This document shows positions 55,434 to 64,000 of a stretch of 64,000 bases of DNA, one piece after another. Below the pieces are notes generated by a model. It was not told the origin of the DNA. It did not search any database and saw nothing but the letters and a program-made list of their open reading frames with translations. Source of the stretch: Pseudomonadota bacterium (GTDB lineage Bacteria; Pseudomonadota; Gammaproteobacteria; Steroidobacterales; Steroidobacteraceae); contig JAFEDR010000013.1 in assembly GCA_018241525.1 (NCBI GenBank), positions 73,170 through 137,169 of the forward strand. Reading direction: 5' to 3'. Within the stretch, counting starts at the first letter, position 1. Every line of letters starts with the position of its first letter. Position numbers and translations under genes: made by a program.

Positions 55434-57479
55434 ATGAACGCCCTCCGCGTGCCTGCCACGCTGCTATTCAGCCTCTTTGCCTGCGCGCTGCTCGCCGGCG
55501 CGACGCCCGCCCCTGCCCCCGCGATCGGGCGCTTCGGGCTGGACCTCGCCGGCGGCGATCCGACGGTGCGCCCCGGCGAGGACTTCAACCGCTATGCCTC
55601 CGGCCGCTGGCTCGCAGCCACGCCGCTGCCGGCCGACCGCGCGAGCTGGGGCACGTTCGCGAAGCTGCGCGAGGAGTCGGATGCGCACGTGCACGAGATC
55701 CTCGAGGCCGCGCGCACCGCGCACGCCGCCGCGGGCTCGGTCGAGCAGAAGATCGGCGACTACTACGCGGCGTTCCTCGACACCGACGCGATCGAGGCGC
55801 GCGGCCTCGCGCCCGCGGCGCCCGCGCTCGCGGCGATCGCGGCCGCCGCCACCCACGAGGACGTCGCGCGGCTGATGGCGCGGCCGGACCTCGAGCTCAA
55901 GTCGCCGATCGGCATCGGCATCACGATCGACCGCAAGAACCCCGACCGCTACGTCGTGGTCGTCGGCCACGGCGGGCTCGGCCTGCCCGACCGCGACTAC
56001 TACCTGCGCGACGACGAGCAGTTCGCGAAGATCCGTGTCCAGTACAGGGCGCACGTCGAGCGGCTGCTCGTGCTCGCCGGCGACCCGGCGCCGGCGGCGA
56101 GCGCCGGGGCGGCGTCGGTGCTCGCGCTCGAGACCGAGATCGCGCGCCGCCACTGGCCGCGCGCCGACCGCCGCGACCGCGACCGCACCTACAACCCGCT
56201 CGACCGCGCCGGCCTCCGGGCCATCGACCCGGCATTCCCCTGGGACGCCTCGCTCGAGGCCGCGGGCCTCGGCGCCGCGCACGACGTCGTGGTCGCCGAG
56301 CTCTCGGCGATGGCACCGCTCGCCGCGCTCTTTCGCGCGACGCCGGTCGCCGACTGGCGCAGCTACCTGCGCTACCACTATCTGCGCGCGCACGCGGCGC
56401 TGCTGCCCGCGGCGTTCGACCGCGAGCTGTTCGACTTCTACGGGCACACGCTGAACGGCCAGCCCGAGCAGCGCGTGCGCTGGAAGCGCGCGGTCGCGGC
56501 GACCAACGACGCGCTCGGCGAGGCCATCGGCCAGCTGTATGTCGCGCGGCACTTCCCGCCGGCGTCGAAGGCCGCGGCGCTGGCGCTGGTCGAGAACCTG
56601 CGGCGCGCATACGGCGAGCGCATCGCGGCGCTGCCGTGGATGTCGGCGGAGACCAAGCGCGCGGCCGCCGAGAAGCTCGCGACCTTCCGGCCGAAGATCG
56701 GCTACCCGGACCACTGGCGCGACTACGGCCCGCTCGAAGTGCGCGCCGGCGATGCGTTCGGCAACGCGACCCGCTCGACCCTCTATGAATGGCAGCGCGA
56801 GGTCGGCCGTCTCGGCCGGCCGACCGACCGCGACGAGTGGTTCGCGACGCCGCAGACCGTCAACGCCTACTACAACGCGACCTTCAACGAGGTGGTGTTC
56901 CCGGCCGCGATCCTGCAGCCGCCGTTCTTCGACCCGGCCGCGGATCCGGCGGTGAACTACGGCGCCATCGGCGCCGTGATCGGCCACGAGATGGGCCACG
57001 GCTTCGACGACCAGGGCGCGAAGTCGGACGCGCACGGCGTGCTGCACACCTGGTGGGGCGAGGCCGACGTCGCCGCGTTCCAGGCGCGCACCGCGCGGCT
57101 CGCCGAGCAGTTTGCCGCCTATGAGCCGCTGCCGGGGATCCACGTCAACGGCCGCCTGACGCTCGGCGAGAACATCGGCGACCTCGGCGGCCTCGAAGCC
57201 TCGCTCGCGGCCTACCGCCTGTCGCTGAAGGGCCGGCGCGCGCCGGTGCTCGAGGGCTTGAGCGGCGAGCAGCGATTCTTCCTCGGCTACGCGCAGGTGT
57301 TCCGCGCCGCCTACCGCGACGAGGCGCTGCGCAACCTCGTGATGTCGGACCCGCACAGCCCGGGGCCGTACCGCGTGAACGGCGCGGTGCGCAACATCGA
57401 TGCCTGGTACGAGGCCTTCGGCGTCAGGCCGGGGGACGCGCTCTACCTCGCGCCCGAGGCGCGCGTGCGGATCTGGTAG
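55434..57479 (+). CDS. M13 family metallopeptidase (PepO/neprilysin-like)
   Basis: A 681-residue exported zinc peptidase with a signal peptide (about 1-22). The zinc motif HEMGH is at 518-522, the third ligand Glu579 is in ENIGDLGG, and the substrate-binding NAYYN motif is at 477-481. Length and order match bacterial M13 enzymes, which cut peptides under about 40 residues. It is likely periplasmic or surface-exposed. It has its own short promoter region after the HiPIP terminator. Confidence 0.95.
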   Translation: MNALRVPATLLFSLFACALLAGATPAPAPAIGRFGLDLAGGDPTVRPGEDFNRYASGRWLAATPLPADRASWGTFAKLREESDAHVHEILEAARTAHAAAGSVEQKIGDYYAAFLDTDAIEARGLAPAAPALAAIAAAATHEDVARLMARPDLELKSPIGIGITIDRKNPDRYVVVVGHGGLGLPDRDYYLRDDEQFAKIRVQYRAHVERLLVLAGDPAPAASAGAASVLALETEIARRHWPRADRRDRDRTYNPLDRAGLRAIDPAFPWDASLEAAGLGAAHDVVVAELSAMAPLAALFRATPVADWRSYLRYHYLRAHAALLPAAFDRELFDFYGHTLNGQPEQRVRWKRAVAATNDALGEAIGQLYVARHFPPASKAAALALVENLRRAYGERIAALPWMSAETKRAAAEKLATFRPKIGYPDHWRDYGPLEVRAGDAFGNATRSTLYEWQREVGRLGRPTDRDEWFATPQTVNAYYNATFNEVVFPAAILQPPFFDPAADPAVNYGAIGAVIGHEMGHGFDDQGAKSDAHGVLHTWWGEADVAAFQARTARLAEQFAAYEPLPGIHVNGRLTLGENIGDLGGLEASLAAYRLSLKGRRAPVLEGLSGEQRFFLGYAQVFRAAYRDEALRNLVMSDPHSPGPYRVNGAVRNIDAWYEAFGVRPGDALYLAPEARVRIW

Positions 57480-57490
57480 CCGCGGGGCGC

Positions 57491-57533
57491 GCAGAAACGA
57501 CAAGGCCCCGGGCGGCTCGCGCCGCCCGGGGCC
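57491..57533 (-). terminator. Intrinsic terminator of the Lys-rich small gene
   Basis: GGCCCCGGGCGG (57504-57515) and CCGCCCGGGGCC (57522-57533) form a 12-bp stem with a six-base loop. Read on the minus strand it is followed by TTGTCGTTTCT, like the rpoD terminator tail. It may also stop the M13 gene from the other side. Confidence 0.75.
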
Positions 57534-57564
57534 CGTGACTGCGAAGAGTCAGACGTCGCAGGCC

Positions 57565-57744
57565 TTACTTCGAGGCCGCCTCGTCCTTCTTCTCTTCCTT
57601 CTTGTGCTTCTTGTGGTGCTTCTTCTTCTCGGGCTTCGTGTCCGAGGTGGCGGCCGGGGCCGACGCACCGGCCGCGGTGTCGGCCGCGAAGACCGGCATG
57701 GCGAGCGTCAGGGCGGCAACGATCAGGGCAAGCTTCTTAAACAT
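57565..57744 (-). CDS. Small exported Lys/His-rich protein
   Basis: A 59-residue protein starting at the ATG at 57744 (GGAGG nine bases upstream). Residues 1-21 are a signal peptide (MFKKLALIVAALTLAMPVFA). The mature part is Ala/Thr then a run of Lys, Glu and His (KPEKKKHHKKHKKEEKK). Such small secreted proteins resemble acid- or stress-related peptides but no family is certain. The ~100-base leader holds a palindrome (57778-57791) and a hairpin (57806-57828). Confidence 0.75.
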   Translation of the reverse strand: MFKKLALIVAALTLAMPVFAADTAAGASAPAATSDTKPEKKKHHKKHKKEEKKDEAASK

Positions 57745-57777
57745 GAGACGTAACCTCCAGAGGGTGTCAGCGCATCG

Positions 57778-57791
57778 CGCCCGTACGGGCG
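57778..57791. other. 14-bp palindrome in the leader of the Lys-rich gene
   Basis: CGCCCGTACGGGCG is a perfect palindrome 34 bases before the start codon. A second stem, TGCGGCG/CGCCGCA (57806-57812 with 57822-57828), lies upstream. It may be an operator or a leader RNA structure. Confidence 0.4.
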
Positions 57792-57944
57792 TCGCCAGCC
57801 AATGTTGCGGCGCGGGCGCGACGCCGCAGCAAGTATGAAGGCAACTTAATACGCTCCCCGCAGCTGCCGGCCGGCGGACTGCGGAATACGCCAATACCTC
57901 CCGGCGGGGCCGCCTGCGAGTCTGCCCGCCGAGGATCCGGCCGC

Positions 57945-58781
57945 ATGTCACGCCCCCACATCGACTTCGTCCAGTCGCAGAGCCTGCCGTGGCAGCCGAG
58001 CCCGTGGCCGCACCTGCGCGGCTGCGAACTTAAGATCCTGAGCCGCGATGCCGAGGACGGCGCGTGGAGCCTCTTGGTGCGCTTTCCACCGCGCTGGGCG
58101 CAGGCCGCGGTCGCCAGCCTCGCGGCCGACGAGGAGTTCCTGGTCGTCGACGGCCACCTCGTGATCGACGGACGGCATTGCGAGCACGATTCCTACGGCT
58201 GGATCCCCGCCGGCTGCCGCCACGGCGAGCGACGCTCGCCCGAGGGCGCGGTCGCGCTGGTGTTCTACAGCGCCGAGCCCGCCCCCGCGGCGGAAGCCCC
58301 GGCCGCGGCCGTGCGCGAGCCGCGGCTCGTCGACGGCTACGAGCTCGCCTGGGCCACCGAGGGGCTCGATGCCGCGATGGTGGCCGACGGGCGGCGCGCC
58401 AAGTGGCTGCGTCCGCCGGGCGAGGGCCAGGGCGCGACGCTGCTGCTGTCGGCGCCGCCGCACCTGCGGCCGCCGGGCTGGCGCGGCACGCAGGAACGCC
58501 ATCCGGGCGCCGAGGAACTGTTCGTGCTCGCCGGCGACCTGGTCGGGCGCACCGGGGAGCTCACGAGCGGCGCGTACCGCTGGAGTCCCGCGGGCGTCGC
58601 GCACGGGCCGTACGGCTCGCGCGGCGGCTGCCTCGCGGTGCTGCGCACGCACGGCATGGGACTCGCCACGGAGCGCACGCCGTACGAGCTCGAGATCGTG
58701 CGCTCGCCCGCCTACCAGCCGGTGCTGCCGGAGGCGCTGCAGTCGCTCGGCACGCGTGGCTGGCGCCCGCTGCGCTACTGA
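57945..58781 (+). CDS. DUF4437 cupin-type protein (bicupin)
   Basis: A 278-residue protein with two cupin-like halves: the first has EEFLVVDGHLVIDGR and GWIPAGCRHG, the second has EELFVLAGDLVGRTGELTS and WSPAGVAHGPYG. This tandem pattern is the DUF4437 family. No signal peptide. The enzymatic role is unknown. It overlaps the convergent CHAD gene by 7 bp. Confidence 0.82.
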   Translation: MSRPHIDFVQSQSLPWQPSPWPHLRGCELKILSRDAEDGAWSLLVRFPPRWAQAAVASLAADEEFLVVDGHLVIDGRHCEHDSYGWIPAGCRHGERRSPEGAVALVFYSAEPAPAAEAPAAAVREPRLVDGYELAWATEGLDAAMVADGRRAKWLRPPGEGQGATLLLSAPPHLRPPGWRGTQERHPGAEELFVLAGDLVGRTGELTSGAYRWSPAGVAHGPYGSRGGCLAVLRTHGMGLATERTPYELEIVRSPAYQPVLPEALQSLGTRGWRPLRY

Positions 58782-59650
58782 TCCGGCCGCGCCGGCAGGC
58801 GCGCCCACTCGATCCACCACGAATCCGCCCGCGCGCGGAGCCGCCGCGGCGTCTCGCCATAGAGCCGCGCGCCGGCCCGCAGTGCCCGCGCGCGCAGCGC
58901 GAGGCGCCGGCGGCGCAGCAGGGCGCGCAGCCGTCGCCGGACCGCCGGCGCGAGCCGCGCACCGGCGAGCCGTGACTCGAGCAGCGCGCAGTCGTGGTGC
59001 TCGCCGAGCGCATCGGCGAGCGCGCGTGCCTCCTCGGCGAGCGGCGGGATGCGCCGCGGCCAGGCGGGCGCGAGCGCCTCGAGCGCGTAGCCGTAGTGCT
59101 TCACGTGCTTGCGCCACTCGTGCAGCCGCGACGCCCGCGGCACGCGCTCGGCCGCGGCCAGCGCGCGCCGGCCGCGACGGTAGAGACGGGTGAAGCCCGC
59201 GCTCAGCCGTTCGCCGTCGAGGCGCAGCGCGGCCGCGAGCAGCCGGCGCCGCGCCGCCGCGAGTGCGAGCCTGAGCTCCCGTGGCCGCAGGCTCGCCCGG
59301 CCGGCCGCGCGTTCCCGGCCCAGCGCCGCCTCGAAGCCCGCGAGCACCGAGCGTGCGAGGCCGGCCTCGGCCGCCGTCTCGACCACCAGCGCCCGCAGCA
59401 CCGTCGCATCGCGCGCCGCGCCGAGCCGGCGGGCGACCGCGGCGAGCGCGGCGGCGAGCGCGCGACGCTCGTCGCGCTCGAGGCCGCGGCGCGCGAGCTG
59501 CAGCCAGGCCCGGGCGCGCTTCAGCTCGCGTCGCGCCTGGTGGATCGCCGCCGCGTCCGGCCGGCCGCGCAGGGCCCGGCCGGCGGCGGCGATGTGCCGC
59601 CCGCAGAGCGCGCGCGCCCGGCGCGTCGCGCGGTTGCCACCCGTCGCCAT
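58775..59650 (-). CDS. CHAD domain protein
   Basis: A 291-residue, very Arg/Ala/His-rich helical protein starting at the ATG at 59650 with GGAGCGAG upstream. IHQARRELKRARAWLQLARRGL and RLHEWRKHVKHYGYALEALAPAWPRR are the conserved basic helices of CHAD domains, which bind inorganic polyphosphate in known cases. The gene stands alone and diverges from the L,D-transpeptidase gene. Confidence 0.88.
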   Translation of the reverse strand: MATGGNRATRRARALCGRHIAAAGRALRGRPDAAAIHQARRELKRARAWLQLARRGLERDERRALAAALAAVARRLGAARDATVLRALVVETAAEAGLARSVLAGFEAALGRERAAGRASLRPRELRLALAAARRRLLAAALRLDGERLSAGFTRLYRRGRRALAAAERVPRASRLHEWRKHVKHYGYALEALAPAWPRRIPPLAEEARALADALGEHHDCALLESRLAGARLAPAVRRRLRALLRRRRLALRARALRAGARLYGETPRRLRARADSWWIEWARLPARPDQ

Positions 59651-59758
59651 CGCTCGCTCCCACGCCGCCGCGGGAGCGCAGCATGGCGCGGGCGAGGCCT
59701 CGCCGCCAGTGCGGTCGATCGCAGCGGCCCGGCCGACCGCGGGCGCTAAGATGAGCCG

Positions 59759-61384
59759 ATGATCGCGCTGCGCGTCGCACTCGCCGGCTGGCTGCTGGCG
59801 CCCCTCGCCGCACTCGCCGTCGCGGCCGACCCGGCCGCGGCGCTGCGTGCGCCGCTTCACGCGCTCGCCGCGGGCGAACGCGTGCGGATCGCCGGCGAGG
59901 AAATCGTCTCGCACGTCGCGTTGCCGCGCCTCTACGACCCTGCGGCGGGCGCGCTCCTCTGGCAGGCGCCGGCGCGGCGCGCAGAGCTGCTCGCGGCCGT
60001 GCGCGGCGCCCTCGACGACGGGCTGCGGCCCTCGGATTACCACCTCGCGGCGCTCGAGCAGCTGGCCGCGGACGGCGGACATGACGCGGACTTCGACCTC
60101 CTGGCGAGCGATGCCTACCTGCGGCTGCTCTACGACCTCTACCTCGGTCGCGTCGACCCGCTCGCGATCGAGCCCAACTGGAACCTGAAGCCCCGGCCGC
60201 TGCGCGAGGAGCCGGCGCTCGCCTACGTGCGCGACGCGATCGCGAGCGGCCAGATCCGCGAAGCGGTCGCGCGCGCGCGGCCGCAGCACTGGCTGTACGA
60301 GCGTGGCCGCGCGGCGCTGGCGCGTTACCGGCAGATCGCGGCCGCCGGCGGCTGGCCGTCGCTGCCGGCCGGACCGAAGCTCGCGCCCGGCGGCAGCGAT
60401 CCGCGGGTGCCGGCGCTGCGGCGCCGGCTGGCGGCGAGCGACGACTACGCGGGTCCCGCCGAGGGACCGCCGCTGCTCGACGCCGCGCTCGCCGCGGCGC
60501 TCGGGCGCTTTCAGCGACGCCACGGGCTGACGGCCGACGGTACGCTCGGGCCGGCGACGCTGCGCGAGCTCAACGTGCCGGTCGCTGCGCGCATCGACCA
60601 GATCCGCCTCAACCTCGAGCGCGGCCGCTGGGTGCTGAACCAGCTGGGCGAGGGCGACCTGCTGGTGGTCGACATCGCCGGCTTCGGCGTGCGGCTGCTG
60701 CACGACCGCCAGGTCGTCTGGCGCGCGCGCGCGATCGTCGGCCAGCCCTACCGGCAGACGCCGGTGTTCCGCGCCGAGATCGAGGACGTGGTGTTCAACC
60801 CGACCTGGACCGTGCCGCCCGGCATCCTCGCCAAGGACGTGCTGCCCGGCCTGCAGCGCGGCGAGGACGTGCTGGCGCACAAGCACCTGCGGCTCTACGA
60901 CCGCGCCGGGGCGCCGGTCGATCCCGCCCGCGTGCACTGGCCGGACTACAGCGCCCGCCACTTCCCGTTCGTGCTGCGCCAGGACGCCGGCGACGACAAT
61001 GCGCTCGGCCACGTGAAGATCGACTTCCCGAACCCCTACCTCGTCTACCTGCACGACACGCCGTCGCGCTCGCTGTTCGACCGCAACGACCGGACCTTCA
61101 GCTCCGGCTGCATCCGCGTCGAGCGGCCGCTCGAACTCGCCGAGCGCCTGCTCGCCGACCCCGCGCACTGGGACGCTGCGGCGATCCGCGCCGCGGTAGA
61201 GGCCGGCACGACCCGCACCGTCCGGCTCGCGCGGCCGGTGCCGGTGCTGCTGATCTACTGGACCGCCGAGGTCGACCCGGCCGACGGCCGGGTGATCTTC
61301 AAGCGCGACGTCTACCGGCGCGATGCGCGCCTGCTGCGGGCGCTCGACGGCGAGTTCCGCTTCGGCACGCGCGTGCGCGCCTGA
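59759..61384 (+). CDS. L,D-transpeptidase, YcbB/LdtD-like
   Basis: A 541-residue exported protein. Signal peptide at 1-22, a scaffold region to about 200, a peptidoglycan-binding domain (FQRRHGLTADGTLGPATLREL, about 250-272) and the YkuD catalytic domain with His432 (YLHDTPSRSLF) and Cys451 (FSSGCIRVERP). This is the YcbB type that makes 3-3 crosslinks in peptidoglycan. The following NlpC gene is convergent (six bases). Confidence 0.94.
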   Translation: MIALRVALAGWLLAPLAALAVAADPAAALRAPLHALAAGERVRIAGEEIVSHVALPRLYDPAAGALLWQAPARRAELLAAVRGALDDGLRPSDYHLAALEQLAADGGHDADFDLLASDAYLRLLYDLYLGRVDPLAIEPNWNLKPRPLREEPALAYVRDAIASGQIREAVARARPQHWLYERGRAALARYRQIAAAGGWPSLPAGPKLAPGGSDPRVPALRRRLAASDDYAGPAEGPPLLDAALAAALGRFQRRHGLTADGTLGPATLRELNVPVAARIDQIRLNLERGRWVLNQLGEGDLLVVDIAGFGVRLLHDRQVVWRARAIVGQPYRQTPVFRAEIEDVVFNPTWTVPPGILAKDVLPGLQRGEDVLAHKHLRLYDRAGAPVDPARVHWPDYSARHFPFVLRQDAGDDNALGHVKIDFPNPYLVYLHDTPSRSLFDRNDRTFSSGCIRVERPLELAERLLADPAHWDAAAIRAAVEAGTTRTVRLARPVPVLLIYWTAEVDPADGRVIFKRDVYRRDARLLRALDGEFRFGTRVRA

Positions 61385-61390
61385 GCGCAC

Positions 61391-61903
61391 TCAGCGCGGC
61401 GCGGCCTCCACGTGCACGCGCCCGCCGCCGGCGAAGCCGAGGATGAAGTACGGCGTGTCGAGGCGGGTGCGCTCGACGCCGCGGCCCGCACCGGGGGCGT
61501 GCACGAACTCGCCGTCGCCGACGTAGATGCCGACGTGGTCCTCGGGGGTCGTGAAGAACACGAGGTCGCCGGGCTCGAGCGACTCGCGCGGCAGCCGCTC
61601 CGCCCAGCTGCGCTGCTCGGCGGCGGTGCGCGGCACGCGCACGCCGAGCTCGCGGTAGACGTACACCACGAGCCCGCTGCAGTCGACGCCCTCGCGGCTC
61701 GTGCCGCCGTTCTGGTACGGCGTGCCGAGGAGTCGCAGCGCAAGCCCGGCGGCGCGGGCCCCGAGCGCCCGCGCCGGGACCGGCGCCGCCACTGCCGGCG
61801 CCGGTGCCGGACGCGGCCCGCCGGCGCAGCCGGCGAGCGCGAGGGCAACGGCGAGGGCAACGGCAAGGACGGCGGCGAGGACAGCGGCGGCCGGGACTCG
61901 CAT
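61391..61903 (-). CDS. NlpC/P60 lipoprotein endopeptidase
   Basis: A 170-residue lipoprotein (lipobox LAGC, Cys26). The catalytic Cys75 is in GVDCSGLVVYVY, His123 in EDHVGIYVGD, and His135 in FVHAPGAG. These D,L-endopeptidases cut peptide stems of peptidoglycan in the periplasm. It is next to lon on the same strand (27-bp gap) and convergent with the L,D-transpeptidase. Confidence 0.94.
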   Translation of the reverse strand: MRVPAAAVLAAVLAVALAVALALAGCAGGPRPAPAPAVAAPVPARALGARAAGLALRLLGTPYQNGGTSREGVDCSGLVVYVYRELGVRVPRTAAEQRSWAERLPRESLEPGDLVFFTTPEDHVGIYVGDGEFVHAPGAGRGVERTRLDTPYFILGFAGGGRVHVEAAPR

Positions 61904-61930
61904 AGGCCGAGTCTAGCCGAGCCGCGAGCC

Positions 61931-64000
<2,070 letters not shown>

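Overview
This is a 64 kb chromosomal window of high-GC DNA with dense coding and no visible mobile elements or CRISPR arrays. The gene order tsaD / rpsU-yqeY-dnaG-rpoD beside folB, folK, a pteridine reductase and cca, plus a HiPIP, two TonB-dependent receptors and a B12-type ribonucleotide reductase, points to a gammaproteobacterium. The Nevskiales / Steroidobacteraceae / Xanthomonadales side is the best guess, but this is inference from gene content, not a phylogenetic result.

Layout. 1-5.5 kb: N-terminus of a ribonucleotide reductase (minus strand) behind a promoter carrying NrdR-box palindromes; a small heat shock protein with a sigma32-like promoter; a DegP/DegQ protease with a sigmaE-like promoter; an NDUFA9-like epimerase, an NTF2-like exported protein and a lipoprotein aminopeptidase. 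5.5-15.4 kb: housekeeping block with cca, a MidA-type methyltransferase, folate genes, tsaD, and the macromolecular synthesis operon ending in a clear terminator. 15.4-18.9 kb: exported amidohydrolase and an ilvE-azlC-azlD operon. 19-24.4 kb: a five-gene operon (TonB receptor, AhpD-like protein, cupin, cyclase, NSS transporter) that looks like an uptake-and-catabolism unit of unknown substrate. 24.6-31 kb: three small envelope proteins, two sharing a split Cys module; a GlyGly-CTERM subtilase; an ABC exporter. 31-34.4 kb: small exported His/Cys protein, a second TonB receptor and a methyltransferase. 34.5-43.7 kb: a LysR-type regulator with a candidate operator, an IorAB-type molybdenum hydroxylase, a class III aminotransferase, an alpha/beta hydrolase, an acyl-CoA ligase and two coupled small genes. 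43.8-64 kb: an exported zinc-protease-like protein, a CAU tRNA split by a group I intron, a PAS histidine kinase, an HDOD protein, rmuC, a NodIJ-like ABC transporter, a GH17-GT2 glucan synthase, HiPIP, an M13 peptidase, a bicupin, a CHAD protein, two cell-wall enzymes and most of lon.

The strongest unusual feature is the 283-nt group I intron at 45388-45670. It interrupts the anticodon loop of tRNA-Ile2(CAU) directly after the anticodon, the host tRNA of the Azoarcus intron as I recall it. Its P1, P2, P4, P7 and P9 elements can be read directly. Other points of note are the regulatory sites at the ribonucleotide reductase, hsp20 and degP promoters, repeated GTGA start-stop couplings, a TTG start on rpoD, and two TonB receptor clusters of unknown substrate.
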